Shown here one piece after another: positions 11,251 through 20,472 of a DNA stretch of 64,000 nucleotides (positions are counted from its first letter, which is position 1; every line of letters begins with the position of its first letter). Location: the NCBI RefSeq assembly GCF_029946145.1, contig NZ_JAQSDY010000025.1, forward strand, positions 1-64,000. Reading direction: 5' to 3'. The stretch is from Brevundimonas sp. GTDB lineage: Bacteria; Pseudomonadota; Alphaproteobacteria; Caulobacterales; Caulobacteraceae. The translations under genes were made by a program, and so were the position numbers. The notes under the pieces were generated by a model. The model did not search any database. It saw nothing but the letters and a program-made list of their open reading frames with translations, and was not told the DNA's origin.

Positions 11251-11972
11251 CGCGAGCCCATGAGCTCGGTGCGCACGAACCAGCCGAAGATCGCCGGCCC
11301 CTCGATGACATAACGGCGGAACATCCGGCGGGGCTGGCTCAGCAGGCGGTGCAGCCACTCCAGCGACAGCTGCTGGAAGATGCGCGGGGCGCGCTGCTGG
11401 CGGCCGGTGAGGAAGTCGACGGAGGCCCCGACGCACAGGGCCACGCCCGTCTTGCGACCGGCGGCGCGCAGGGCGTGGGCGAACAGCTCCTGTTTGGGGA
11501 AGGAAACGCAGGCCAGCAGCACGTCCCATTCGGCGTGGGCGGCATGTGCGACGGCGGCGCGCCAGGCGAGGGTGCCGGGAACCAGCATGGGCGCCTCGAG
11601 GAATTTCAGGGTCTGGCGCGGATAACGGGCGGCGAGTTCGTCGAAAGCGGCGCGGTCGGGGCCGAAAACGGCGATGACCAGACCCTCGGCGGCGGGCGAG
11701 GCCAGCAGGTCGGCGGTCAGGTCCGAGCCCGGATAGACCGGCAGGCGAACGCCGCGCAGCCGGGCCAGATGGGCGAGGATGCGGCTGTCGCAGACCTTCA
11801 GATCGGCGCCCTCATAGACCTCGCGGGGGACGCGGCCGTCCATCAGCTTGATGACGTGGTCGACATTGGGCGTGACGACATAGCCATAGGCGCCGCGCGC
11901 CATGCCGATGACGCGGTCCAGCATCGCGGGCCGGTCGCCGCCGGCGAAGTCGAGCGTCATGAAGCGCGTCAT
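11247..11972 (-). CDS. WecG/TagA/CpsF family glycosyltransferase
   Basis: A 241-residue member of the GT26 family, which adds N-acetylmannosamine-type sugars to lipid-linked intermediates in the making of surface polysaccharides. Recognisable segments are [13 protein letters not shown], the [11 protein letters not shown] region and the [14 protein letters not shown] block, with [17 protein letters not shown] near the C terminus. The start has two nearby Met residues; the longer form is listed. No other polysaccharide genes lie beside it, so the polymer cannot be named. Confidence 0.85.
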   Translation of the reverse strand: MTRFMTLDFAGGDRPAMLDRVIGMARGAYGYVVTPNVDHVIKLMDGRVPREVYEGADLKVCDSRILAHLARLRGVRLPVYPGSDLTADLLASPAAEGLVIAVFGPDRAAFDELAARYPRQTLKFLEAPMLVPGTLAWRAAVAHAAHAEWDVLLACVSFPKQELFAHALRAAGRKTGVALCVGASVDFLTGRQQRAPRIFQQLSLEWLHRLLSQPRRMFRRYVIEGPAIFGWFVRTELMGSR

Positions 11973-12020
11973 GGCGATCAGCCTAGTCGCATCCCGGTCA
12001 ACGCGCGGTTACGATGGGGC

Positions 12021-12503
12021 ATGAAAACGCGCCTGCACGCCGTCGTCCTGACCGCCGCCCTGCTGGCCGCGCCCGCCTGCGCCCAGCCCACGGAGCCGCC
12101 CGAGGGCCATCGGCTGGTCCTGACCGGCGTGGGCCGTTTCGCCGTGCTGGCCGACCTGTCGACCGTGTCGCGCGACGGCGACCGGGTGCGGATGCGCAGC
12201 CTGCAGGTGACCGAAGAGGACTTCCAGGCCGGCGGCCAGACGTATTGGGGCGGCTGGTCGTGGTGGGCCTTCGACTGCCGAGCGCGGACCGCCGACCGTC
12301 TGGACTTCGCCTCGGTGCGCGAGGGCGGGGCCGAGGGGCCGGCGACGCCGGACCCGGCCCCGGCCTATGCGGCGGCGGCGGGCGGCGACGCGGCGGAACT
12401 GCTGGCCGTCGCCTGCGACCCGGCCTCGGCGGGCGAGGCCGACGCCGACAACCTGCAAGACGCGGTGCGGATCGGCCGCGCGGCGCTGGCCGGCGTCGAC
12501 TGA
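12021..12503 (+). CDS. Small secreted protein, unknown function
   Basis: A 160-residue protein with a signal peptide (MKTRLHAVVLTAALLAAPACAQ). The mature part starts with a strand-rich segment, including VGRFAVLADLSTVSRDGDRVRMRSL and a Trp-rich WGGWSWWAFDCRA. This layout loosely resembles small surface-adhesin E-type or lipocalin-like exported proteins, but I do not recognise the family. The Cys at the signal peptide end (APAC) could be a lipobox. The start ATG at 12021 was chosen for its signal peptide. A palindromic repeat follows six bases after the stop. Confidence 0.6.
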   Translation: MKTRLHAVVLTAALLAAPACAQPTEPPEGHRLVLTGVGRFAVLADLSTVSRDGDRVRMRSLQVTEEDFQAGGQTYWGGWSWWAFDCRARTADRLDFASVREGGAEGPATPDPAPAYAAAAGGDAAELLAVACDPASAGEADADNLQDAVRIGRAALAGVD

Positions 12504-12508
12504 GGGAA

Positions 12509-12689
12509 TCTCCTCCCTGTCGCGCAGCGATGGGGAGGTGGCGCGGCGCGGATACGCGCCGTGACGGAGGGGGCGACGCCGGCGTCAGCCAGTCATCCGA
12601 AAACCCCTTGTCACCGAGCCGCCCCCTCCGTCTCGTCGGCTGAACGCCTCCGAGCCACCTCCCCATTCGCGACGCTCATGGGGAGGAGA
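12509..12689. repeat. Intergenic palindromic element, copy A
   Basis: About 180 bp bounded by TCTCCTCCC and GGGAGGAGA, with inner arms GATGGGGAGGTGG / CCACCTCCCCAT and GTGACGGAGGGGGCG / GCCCCCTCCGTC. Related copies lie at 24255-24452 and 56365-56533. It fills the gap between the small secreted protein gene and the murG stop, and contains no gene. It looks like a non-autonomous, REP/MITE-like element. Confidence 0.75.
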
Positions 12690-12691
12690 CT

Positions 12692-13771
12692 TCAGGCCGC
12701 CTCCACCATGTCGGCCAGCGCCCGGGCGGCGTCCGGCAGGGCGGCGGAGCGCGCGCCCGCGCTCATCGCCGACAGGCGGGCCGGATCGGACAGCAGGGGC
12801 GCCAACGCCGCCGTCAGAGCCTGAACCGTGACATCGTCCTCCAGCATCACCTCGGCCCCGCCGGCCTCGGCGAGGCTGAGGGCGTTGAAACGCTGGTGGT
12901 CGTCCATGGCGATCTTCAGCGGGATCAGCAGCGAGGGCACGGCGGCCACGGCCAGTTCCGAACAGGTCGAGGCCCCGGCGCGCCCGATCACCAGATGCGC
13001 CGCCGACAGACGCCGGGCCATGTCGCGGAAGAAGGGCGCGACCTCGGCCGTGATCCCGGCCTCGAGATAGATTTGCTGCGCGGCTTCCAGGGTTTCGGCT
13101 CGGGACTGCTGTTGCACCTTCAGCCGGGCGCGGATCGTCCCGGGCAGGGCCGCCAGGGCGCGGGGAGCGGTCTCGGCGAGGATGCGGGCGCCCTGACTGC
13201 CGCCGGTGACCAGCACATGGATCGGACCGTCCGGCGAGGGCGGGCTCCAGACGCGGTCGTACAGGGCGCGAATGTCCGGCCGAACCGGATTGCCGACCAG
13301 CGACACGCGCGCGCCCAGCCCCTGCGGGACCTTCTGCAGATGGGGGAAGGACGAGGCCACCGCCCCGACATAGGGGGCCAGCCAACGGTTGGTGCGGCCC
13401 AGCACCGCGTTCTGTTCGTGCAGCAGGGTTGGCCGCCGCTGACTCAAAGCGGCGATCAGGGCGGGCGCCGAGGGATAGCCGCCGAAACCGACCACTACGG
13501 CCGCGTCCAGCCGCTTCAGCGCCTTGCGGGCCTTGAACACGCCGCGCGCGATGGCCACGCCGGCCTTGGCCATGCCGATCGGCCCGCGTCCGGTGGCGGC
13601 GTCCAGCGCCATCCGCTCCTCGGCCGGGAAGTTGTGGGCATAGGCCTCGCCGCGATGGTCGGTCGCCAGGACGATGCGCCAGCCGCGCGCCTGAAGCTCG
13701 CGCGACAGGGCCTCGGCGGGGAACATATGGCCGCCGGTCCCCCCGGCGGCGACGACGCAGACTTTGCTCAT
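12692..13771 (-). CDS. murG: MurG, lipid II synthase (GlcNAc transferase)
   Basis: Adds N-acetylglucosamine from UDP-GlcNAc to lipid I to give lipid II at the inner face of the membrane. The 359-residue GT-B protein has the glycine-rich GGTGGHMFPAEALS at 10-23, the HEQNAVLGRTNR block, the VTGGSQGAR loop and the GRAGASTCSELA donor-binding motif. It is the last gene of the leftward dcw run here, 53 bases behind ftsW. The usual murC does not follow; a palindromic repeat does. Confidence 0.96.
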   Translation of the reverse strand: MSKVCVVAAGGTGGHMFPAEALSRELQARGWRIVLATDHRGEAYAHNFPAEERMALDAATGRGPIGMAKAGVAIARGVFKARKALKRLDAAVVVGFGGYPSAPALIAALSQRRPTLLHEQNAVLGRTNRWLAPYVGAVASSFPHLQKVPQGLGARVSLVGNPVRPDIRALYDRVWSPPSPDGPIHVLVTGGSQGARILAETAPRALAALPGTIRARLKVQQQSRAETLEAAQQIYLEAGITAEVAPFFRDMARRLSAAHLVIGRAGASTCSELAVAAVPSLLIPLKIAMDDHQRFNALSLAEAGGAEVMLEDDVTVQALTAALAPLLSDPARLSAMSAGARSAALPDAARALADMVEAA

Positions 13772-13824
13772 GCGGTGTGTTTGCCTCAACCGAAGCCGCC
13801 CTTCCATCCCTGTCGGCGAGATCG

Positions 13825-15000
13825 CTAGGGCAGGATGCGCCGGCCTTGCGGCAGGCTGGCCCCCGGCTCGTAGGCGCCGGGGCGGCGGCGGGTCAGGGCC
13901 AGGGCCAGGCCCATGGTCAGCCCCATGGCCAGCATGGACGAGCCGCCATAGCTGATGAAGGGCAGGGTCATACCCTTGGTCGGGATCAGGTTCAGGTTCA
14001 CCGCGATGTTGATGCAGGCCTGCAGCCCGATCAGCATGAACAGGCCCGCCGCCGCCGTCTGCTCGAACGGGTCGGTCAGCTTCATGGCCCGGCGCATGCC
14101 GCGGATGACGATGAAGGCGTAAAGGCCGATCATGGCCAGCGACAGCACCAGGCCGAACTCCTCGGCCCCGACGGAATAGATGAAGTCGGTGTGCAGGTCG
14201 GGCACCGAGCGTTTCATCACCCCCTCGCCCACCCCGCGGCCGACCAGGCCGCCGGCGCGGATGGCCTCGGAGGCGCGGTCGATCTGGTGAGTGTCGGTGG
14301 TCTCGGGCGAGAGGAAGCGGCTGAGACGGTCGCGCATGTGGCTGAAGGCGAAATACAGGCCGACGACCCCCGCCATGCCGGCGGCGGCCAGGGCGGCGAC
14401 CCATTTCAGCGGCACCCCGGCCATGAAGAAGACCGCCATGAAGGTGGTGGTGATCAGCAGGGTCTGGCCGATGTCGGGCTGGATCAGCAGCAGACCGACC
14501 GTCAGCGCCCAGGCCCCGAAGGCGATGCTGACGCCGGGCACGCCCTGCCCCTTCTGGGCTTCGGAGAACATCCAGGCGGCGAAGACGATCAGGCTGGGCT
14601 TGGCGAACTCGGACGGCTGCAGGCTGAACGGCCCGAGGTTCACCCAGCGGGCCGCCCCCTTCACCTCATTGCCGATGAACGGCAGGGCGGCCATGACGAC
14701 GATGGCCCCCGCCAACGCCAGCAGGGCGATGCGCCGCACGCCGCGTGGCGACAGCAGCGAGGCCAGCAGCATCATCACCGTGCCGCCCGCCGCCCAGACG
14801 ATCATCCGCCAGGAATAGTGGAAGGGGTCGCTGATCGACTGGTCCGCCAGAATGGCCGCCGGGCTGGAGGCGAAGCTCAGCGACACGCCCAGCGCCACCA
14901 GCGTCAGCGCCGCGGCCAGCAGGCCGCGGTCGACGGTCCAGAACCACTTCGCGATCGGGCTCTGGTCGTTGCGCGAAAACGCGGGGCTGTAGTCGGTCAT
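13825..15000 (-). CDS. ftsW: FtsW, septal peptidoglycan polymerase (SEDS)
   Basis: SEDS-family glycosyltransferase that polymerises lipid II at the division site together with FtsI. The 391-residue protein has about ten membrane segments and the typical stretches GAARWVNLGPFSLQPSEFAK, LLLIQPDIGQTLL and, near the C terminus, LPFISYGGSSML. Its start overlaps the murD stop by four bases (ATGA), pointing to translational coupling. Confidence 0.96.
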   Translation of the reverse strand: MTDYSPAFSRNDQSPIAKWFWTVDRGLLAAALTLVALGVSLSFASSPAAILADQSISDPFHYSWRMIVWAAGGTVMMLLASLLSPRGVRRIALLALAGAIVVMAALPFIGNEVKGAARWVNLGPFSLQPSEFAKPSLIVFAAWMFSEAQKGQGVPGVSIAFGAWALTVGLLLIQPDIGQTLLITTTFMAVFFMAGVPLKWVAALAAAGMAGVVGLYFAFSHMRDRLSRFLSPETTDTHQIDRASEAIRAGGLVGRGVGEGVMKRSVPDLHTDFIYSVGAEEFGLVLSLAMIGLYAFIVIRGMRRAMKLTDPFEQTAAAGLFMLIGLQACINIAVNLNLIPTKGMTLPFISYGGSSMLAMGLTMGLALALTRRRPGAYEPGASLPQGRRILP

Positions 15001-16499
15001 GTCGCGCTCGCGGCGGTCGCACCCAAGGCGAGGACGGCGGCGCGGAAGGCCTCGCCCCGCGCCTCGAAGTCCGGATACTGATCGAAGCTGGCGGCGGCGG
15101 GCGACAGCAGCACCACCTCGTCACGGCCGGTCGCGGCGGCGGCCTCGGCGGCGGCCTTCACGGCGTTGGCCATGTCGCCGCTGATCCGGTGCGGCGTCTC
15201 GCCCAGCCGGGCGGCGAACGGCCCCGCCGCCTCGCCGATCAGGAAGGCCTCGACGACACGGGGGAACAGGTCCTCCAGATCGTCGATCCCGCCCGCCTTG
15301 GCGCGTCCGCCGGCGATCCAGAAGCTGCGCTCATAGCTGGCCAGCGCCTGCCGCGCGGCGTCGGCGTTGGTGGCCTTGGAGTCGTTGACGAAACGGACGC
15401 GGCCGAGGCTGGCGACGTGTTCCATCCGGTGGGCGAGGCCGGGGAAGGTGAGGAGGCCCTCGACGGCGGCGACGCGGGTGACGCCGAGCGCACGAGCGGC
15501 GGCCCAGGCGAAGGCGGCGTTCTGGGCGTTGTGCCGGCCGGGGAGCGAGCGGGCGCGGGCCAGTTCAACCTCGGGCTCGCCCTCCACCTTCAGCACCCCA
15601 TTGCCAGCCTCAATTCCGTGCATCCCCGCGAAGGCGGGGACCCAGGTTTTGGCCTCACCACCGCTGTCGGAGAGCCGTTCAATCGTATGGCCGGCGCCGG
15701 TGTCGCCGCTCAAACCTGGGTCCCCGCCTTCGCGGGGATGCACGGGTGTGGAGACAGTCGTTATGTGGCGGCCAACAGAGGCAAGGGTGCTCGCAATCCC
15801 CCGCCCCCAGCTCTCATCCACGCCCACCAGCGCCAGCCCGTCCGGACCCTGCGCCTGGAACAGCCGCGCCTTGGCGGCGACATACCCCTCCATGTCGCCA
15901 TGGCGTTCCAGATGATCCGGGCTGACATTGGTCAGGATCGCCACGTCCGGCGCGAACCGCGTCGTCAGATCCAGCTGATAACTGGACACCTCGATCACAT
16001 AGACCGCCCCCCGCGTCGGGGCCGGAAGCGCCAGCACGCCGATGCCGATGTTGCCGCCGACGTGGACCGTCAGACCGGCCCGCTTCAGCACCCAGCCGAG
16101 CAGGGCCGTCGTGGTCGACTTGCCGTTGGTGCCGGTGATGGCCACGACCTTCGGGCGCTCCACCTCGGGCAGCGCCGCGATCGCGCGGGCGAACAGTTCG
16201 ATGTCGCCAAGAACCTCGACCCCCGCCGCCTTCGCCTTGTCCACCGTCCAGTGCGGCTTCGGATGGGTCAGGGGCGCGCCCGGCGACAGCACCAGGGCGG
16301 CGAACCCCGACCAGTCGGCGCCGGTCAGGTCCTCGACCGCGAACCCTTCCGCCTCGGCCTGCATGCGGCTGGAGACGCTGTCGTCCCACAGCACCGGCAG
16401 CGCCCCGCCGGCTTTCAGCGCGCGCGCGGCCGTCAGTCCCGACCGTCCCAGGCCGAAGACCGCGATGCGCCGCCCTTCGAAACCGGGGACAGGGATCAT
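14997..16499 (-). CDS. murD: MurD, UDP-MurNAc-L-Ala:D-Glu ligase with in-frame repeat insertion
   Basis: Adds D-glutamate to UDP-MurNAc-L-alanine. The 500-residue protein has an N-terminal Rossmann domain (VFGLGRSGLTAARAL), the ATP-binding GTNGKSTTTALLGW and VSPDHLERHG, and a C-terminal domain with NDSKATNADAA and a GG(R)AKAGG segment. It is longer than usual (about 440-460) because about 43 residues starting VHPREGGDP and ending WVPAFAGMHG are inserted in the variable part of the central domain, before LKVEGEPEV. The insert is the translation of a palindromic repeat. The reading frame is intact and all catalytic motifs remain. It overlaps ftsW and sits four bases after mraY. Confidence 0.95.
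   Translation of the reverse strand: MIPVPGFEGRRIAVFGLGRSGLTAARALKAGGALPVLWDDSVSSRMQAEAEGFAVEDLTGADWSGFAALVLSPGAPLTHPKPHWTVDKAKAAGVEVLGDIELFARAIAALPEVERPKVVAITGTNGKSTTTALLGWVLKRAGLTVHVGGNIGIGVLALPAPTRGAVYVIEVSSYQLDLTTRFAPDVAILTNVSPDHLERHGDMEGYVAAKARLFQAQGPDGLALVGVDESWGRGIASTLASVGRHITTVSTPVHPREGGDPGLSGDTGAGHTIERLSDSGGEAKTWVPAFAGMHGIEAGNGVLKVEGEPEVELARARSLPGRHNAQNAAFAWAAARALGVTRVAAVEGLLTFPGLAHRMEHVASLGRVRFVNDSKATNADAARQALASYERSFWIAGGRAKAGGIDDLEDLFPRVVEAFLIGEAAGPFAARLGETPHRISGDMANAVKAAAEAAAATGRDEVVLLSPAAASFDQYPDFEARGEAFRAAVLALGATAASAT
15616..15745. repeat. Palindromic repeat inserted inside murD
   Basis: Two perfect 34-base arms (15616-15649 and 15712-15745) in opposite orientation flank a 62-base centre. 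Each arm contains CATCCCCGCGAAGGCGGGG, itself a hairpin. The same hairpin sequence occurs alone at 56551-56582 and, in part, at 38387-38408. The element is read through in frame by murD and encodes about 43 residues. Confidence 0.9.
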
Positions 16500-16503
16500 G
16501 GCT

Positions 16504-17613
16504 CTATCGCAGCTTCAGGGTGGCGAGGCCGAGCAGGGCCAGCATGGCCGAGACGATCCAGAACCGGATCACCACCGTCGATTCCGGCCAGCCCATCTTC
16601 TCGAAATGGTGGTGGATCGGGGCCATCAGGAAGATGCGCTTCTTCGTGGCCTTGAAATAGGCGACCTGGATCATGACCGAGGCCGCCTCGATGACGAACA
16701 GGCCGCCGACGATGCCCAGCACCAGTTCGTGCTTGGTGGCCACGGCGATGGCGCCGAGCGCGCCGCCCAGGGCCAGCGACCCGGTGTCGCCCATGAAGAT
16801 CTTGGCCGGCGGGGCGTTGTACCAGAGGAAGCCGGTGCCCGCGCCGATGATGGCGGCGCAGAAGATGGCCAGCTCGCCCGCCCCCGGCACGTGATGGACG
16901 CCGAGATAGTCCGAGAAGATGAAGTTGCCGACCAGATAGGCGATGAGCCCGAACGCCGCCGAGGCCATCATCACCGGCACGATGGCCAGGCCGTCGAGGC
17001 CGTCTGTCAGGTTCACCGCGTTCGAGAAGCCCACCAGGGTGAAGGCGGCGAACAGGACGTAGAACCAGCCCACGTTCAGCAAAACAGCCTTGAAGAAGGG
17101 GAAGGCGATCGAGGTCTCGAGGTTGGGCGTGGTCGGCGAAGCCGTCATCCACAGCACGGTCATCACCCCGGCGATGACCGAGACGATCACCTGGGCCACC
17201 AGCTTCTGTTTCGAGGTCAGTCCGGCCGAGGTCTGTTTTGTCACCTTGGCGTAGTCGTCGATGAAGCCCAGCACCCCGAAGGCCGCCGTCACGAAGCTGA
17301 CGATCCAGATGTAGGGGTTGGTCAGGTCGCCCCACAGCAGCACCGCCACCGCAATGCCCGCCAGGATCATCAGCCCGCCCATGGTCGGCGTGCCCACCTT
17401 GGACAGGTGCGAGACCGGGCCGTCCGAGCGGATCGGTTGGCCCTTGCCCTGTTTGAGCCGCATCCAGGCGATGAACCGGCTGCCCATGGCGACCGAGACG
17501 ATCATGGCCGTGGCCATGGCCAGCGCCACCCGCACCGTCTGGTACTGAACCAGATTCAGCAGGGGATAGTCCTGCGCGATGTCGGCGTAGTGGAGATAGA
17601 GCAGATAAAACAT
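16504..17613 (-). CDS. mraY: MraY, phospho-MurNAc-pentapeptide transferase
   Basis: Integral membrane enzyme that makes lipid I from UDP-MurNAc-pentapeptide and undecaprenyl phosphate. The 369-residue protein has about ten membrane segments. It carries the [11 protein letters not shown] motif, the aspartate-rich [20 protein letters not shown], and the histidine loop [13 protein letters not shown] near the C terminus. Its start codon shares one base with the murF stop. Confidence 0.97.
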   Translation of the reverse strand: MFYLLYLHYADIAQDYPLLNLVQYQTVRVALAMATAMIVSVAMGSRFIAWMRLKQGKGQPIRSDGPVSHLSKVGTPTMGGLMILAGIAVAVLLWGDLTNPYIWIVSFVTAAFGVLGFIDDYAKVTKQTSAGLTSKQKLVAQVIVSVIAGVMTVLWMTASPTTPNLETSIAFPFFKAVLLNVGWFYVLFAAFTLVGFSNAVNLTDGLDGLAIVPVMMASAAFGLIAYLVGNFIFSDYLGVHHVPGAGELAIFCAAIIGAGTGFLWYNAPPAKIFMGDTGSLALGGALGAIAVATKHELVLGIVGGLFVIEAASVMIQVAYFKATKKRIFLMAPIHHHFEKMGWPESTVVIRFWIVSAMLALLGLATLKLR

Positions 17614-19013
17614 CAGGACGCTCCTCCAAGCGCGGCGAGGGCTTTCGCGACCAGCGACGCCTTCGATCCGTTCGATCCCTTGACCATGACCACGTCGCCC
17701 GGCGCGACCAGAGCCGCGGCCTCGGCGGCCAGTTCGGCGGAGGTCTCACGCCACAGGCCGCGGCGGGCGGACGGCAGGACGTCGTGCAGGCGCTTCATCT
17801 CCGGCCCGGCCGTATGCACCAGGTCCAGCCCGGCGGCGTCGATGGCGGTGGCCAGGCCCTCGTGCAGGGTCCGGGACTGGTCGCCCAGCTCCAGCATGTC
17901 GCTCAGGACGACGACCCGCCGCCCGCCGGCCGACACCGGCTTCGCGCCGAGGCTGCGGAAACCCGCGGCCATGGACAGGGGATTGGCGTTGTAGCTTTCG
18001 TCGATCAGGGTGAAGGCGCCGCCCGGCGCGGCCACCGCCGTGGTCTGCCCCCTGCCAGCCAGCGGCTGGAAATCCGCCAGGGCGCTGAGGGCCGTCGCCA
18101 GCGGCACGTCCAGGGCGTCGAGCATCAGCAGGACGCACAGGCTGTTCAGGCCCCAGTGGGGGCCGGACTGGCTGAGCGGGAAGTCAATGGCCTTGCCGAA
18201 CAGTTCGGCCTTCACCCGCGCGCCCTGGGCGACGGGCTCGAAGTCGATCAGACGGGCGTCTTGGCCGGCGCCGGTCCCGAAGGTAACCCGACGGGCCCCG
18301 GCCTTGCGCGCGGCGGCGTCCAGCAGCACTGAAAAGGCCGTGTCGCCATTCAGAACCGCGACGCCGTCGGGGGCCAGACCCTCGAAGATCGACGCCTTCT
18401 CCGCCGCCACTCCGGCTTCACCGTCGGCGAAAGCCTCGATATGCACGGGGCCGATGGTGGTGACGCAGGCGGCGTGGGGCCGGACCATCCTCGACAGGGG
18501 TGCGATCTCGCCCGGCGCGTTCATGCCGATCTCGAACACGGCGCGCTCGGTCGAGCGCGGCATCCGGGCCAGCGTCAGCGGCACGCCGATATGGTTGTTG
18601 TAGCTCTTGATCGAGGCGTGGGCCGGGCCCGCGAGATCGAGGCCCGCCTTGACCGCCTGGGTGACGCTGGTCTTGCCGACCGAGCCGGTGACCGCGCCGC
18701 GCCGGGCCTTCGGGCTGCGCTCGCGCGCCGCGACGCCGAGGGCTTCCAGTGCACGCAGGGTGTCGGCGGTGATCACAGACGGCCCGCCCTCGACGGCGTG
18801 CTCGGTGATCGCCCCGGCGGCCCCGGCCGCGAAGGCGGCGGCGGCGAACTCATGCCCGTCCCGCGCGCCCCTCAGGGCCAGAAACAGGTCGCCGGGGACG
18901 ATCTCGCGGCTGTTGTAGGTGATGCCGTTCGCCTCGAAGGCCGGGCCGGACAGATGTCCTCCCGTCGCGGCTTCGATTTCAGCGGAGGTCCAGAGAGGCT
19001 GGGTGTCAGGCAT
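17613..19013 (-). CDS. murF: MurF, UDP-MurNAc-tripeptide:D-Ala-D-Ala ligase
   Basis: Adds D-Ala-D-Ala to complete the UDP-MurNAc pentapeptide. Seen are the N-terminal [19 protein letters not shown]-binding [24 protein letters not shown], and the C-terminal [11 protein letters not shown]. The listed ATG at 19013 ([13 protein letters not shown]) gives 466 residues and overlaps the murE stop by eight bases. An in-frame ATG at 19049 and further upstream codons are possible, but would add a Pro/Ser-rich extension inside murE. The annotated region is one link of the overlapping dcw operon. Confidence 0.95.
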   Translation of the reverse strand: MPDTQPLWTSAEIEAATGGHLSGPAFEANGITYNSREIVPGDLFLALRGARDGHEFAAAAFAAGAAGAITEHAVEGGPSVITADTLRALEALGVAARERSPKARRGAVTGSVGKTSVTQAVKAGLDLAGPAHASIKSYNNHIGVPLTLARMPRSTERAVFEIGMNAPGEIAPLSRMVRPHAACVTTIGPVHIEAFADGEAGVAAEKASIFEGLAPDGVAVLNGDTAFSVLLDAAARKAGARRVTFGTGAGQDARLIDFEPVAQGARVKAELFGKAIDFPLSQSGPHWGLNSLCVLLMLDALDVPLATALSALADFQPLAGRGQTTAVAAPGGAFTLIDESYNANPLSMAAGFRSLGAKPVSAGGRRVVVLSDMLELGDQSRTLHEGLATAIDAAGLDLVHTAGPEMKRLHDVLPSARRGLWRETSAELAAEAAALVAPGDVVMVKGSNGSKASLVAKALAALGGAS

Positions 19014-20472
19014 GGAGACGAAGGGCTTCGGCGGCGACGGTTGCGTCATCGAAGGGGTGAGTGGTCCCGCCGATGATCTGTCCCTGCTCATGCCCTTTTC
19101 CGGCGATGACCACCACATCTCCGTCGCCCATCATTTCGATGGCCTGTTGAATAGCCGCGCGGCGATCGCCGGTTTCCCGGGCGGTCGGGCAGCCTTCGCG
19201 CACGGACTTGCGAATGGCGGCCGGGTCCTCGGAACGCGGGTTGTCGTCGGTGACGATGGCCACGTCGGCCAGACGGCCGGCGATCTCGCCCATGAGGGGG
19301 CGCTTGCCCTTGTCGCGGTCGCCGCCGGCGCCGAAGACCACGATCAGCCGGCCCTTCGCGTGGGGCCGCAGCGCCTTGAGCACCGTCTCGAGTCCGTCCG
19401 GCGTGTGGGCGTAGTCGACATAGACCTCGCCGCGCGTGGAGCCCGGAATACGCTGCAGCCGCCCCTGTGCGCCCGTGATCTTCTCCAGCCCGGCCAGCAC
19501 CCGCTCGGGGGTCTCGCCCGCGGCGATGCACAGGCCCGCCGCGACCAGGGCGTTCGAGGCCTGGAAGGCGCCCGCCAGCGGCAGCATCACTTCATGCAGG
19601 GTCCCGCGCGCGTCGATGGTCAGGCGCTGGCCTTCCGGCGTCGCCTGACGGGCGACCAGCGACAGGTCCCGCCCGCGTTCGCCCACGCCCATGACGCCCA
19701 GGCCCGACATGATCGAGGCGGCGGCGAAGCTCGAATAGGCATCCGAATCGGCGTTCAGCACGGCGGTCCGGCCGCGCGGCAGCAGGGTCTCGAACAGACG
19801 TAGTTTGGCGGCGCGATAGGCCTCCATGTCGCCGTGATAGTCGAGATGGTCCTGGCTCAGATTGGTGAAGGCCGCCGCCTTCAGCGACACCCCGTCCAGG
19901 CGCCGCTGGTCGATGCCGTGCGACGAGGCTTCCAGCGCCAGATGGGTCACCCCCCCGGCGGCCAGATCGGCCAGCATGCGGGCGGCGTCGGCGGCGTCCG
20001 GGCTGGTCAGGCCGGGGCCCGTCAACTCCCGGTTAACGTTACCCATTTGTGCTAAAACCCCAAGGGTCCCCATGCTCGCGGCATGAAGGTCCAGGGACGC
20101 CCAGATCTGACGGCAGAAGGCGGCGACCGAGGTCTTGCCGTTGGTGCCCGTCACGGCGACGCAGGTCGCGGGCTGTGCGCCGTAGAAGCTGCGCGCGGCG
20201 ATGGCGTAGGCGCGGCGGACATCGCCGGAGGTGACCAGCACCGGGGCCATGGCGCCGTCGGTGCCGGCGGGAGCCAGGACGGCTGCGGCCCCCTGCGACA
20301 GGGCCTGGGGAATGAAGGCGCGGCCGTCGGCGGCCGTGCCCGGCAGAGCGACGAACAACGAACCCGGCGCGACCTTGCGGCTGTCGGCGGTCACTCCGGT
20401 GATGACGGGGTCCGACGCCACGTCGCGGCGCAGTAGTTCCGACAGTTTCACGGGAGCGGGCGCGGCGCTCAT
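19006..20472 (-). CDS. murE: MurE, UDP-MurNAc-dipeptide:meso-DAP ligase
   Basis: Adds the third residue, probably meso-diaminopimelate, to UDP-MurNAc-L-Ala-D-Glu. The 488-residue protein has the N-terminal VTADSRKVAPGSLFVALPG, the ATP loop VTGTNGKTSVAAFC, LEASSHGIDQRR and NLSQDHLDYHGDME. Near the C terminus is TDDNPRSEDP, which matches the DNPR motif tied to meso-DAP specificity. Its start overlaps the ftsI stop by four bases and its stop overlaps murF. Confidence 0.96.
   Translation of the reverse strand: MSAAPAPVKLSELLRRDVASDPVITGVTADSRKVAPGSLFVALPGTAADGRAFIPQALSQGAAAVLAPAGTDGAMAPVLVTSGDVRRAYAIAARSFYGAQPATCVAVTGTNGKTSVAAFCRQIWASLDLHAASMGTLGVLAQMGNVNRELTGPGLTSPDAADAARMLADLAAGGVTHLALEASSHGIDQRRLDGVSLKAAAFTNLSQDHLDYHGDMEAYRAAKLRLFETLLPRGRTAVLNADSDAYSSFAAASIMSGLGVMGVGERGRDLSLVARQATPEGQRLTIDARGTLHEVMLPLAGAFQASNALVAAGLCIAAGETPERVLAGLEKITGAQGRLQRIPGSTRGEVYVDYAHTPDGLETVLKALRPHAKGRLIVVFGAGGDRDKGKRPLMGEIAGRLADVAIVTDDNPRSEDPAAIRKSVREGCPTARETGDRRAAIQQAIEMMGDGDVVVIAGKGHEQGQIIGGTTHPFDDATVAAEALRLHA

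Noticed and set aside
7375..11529. A 1,384-codon open frame opposite smc
   Set aside because: Its translation is Gly/Arg/Leu repetitive and covers two genes on the other strand; it is a typical shadow of a long Ala/Glu-rich coiled-coil gene.
12692..14404. A longer murG reading of 570 residues
   Set aside because: The extra N-terminal part is the out-of-frame reading of ftsW; the ATG at 13771 gives the normal MurG N terminus.
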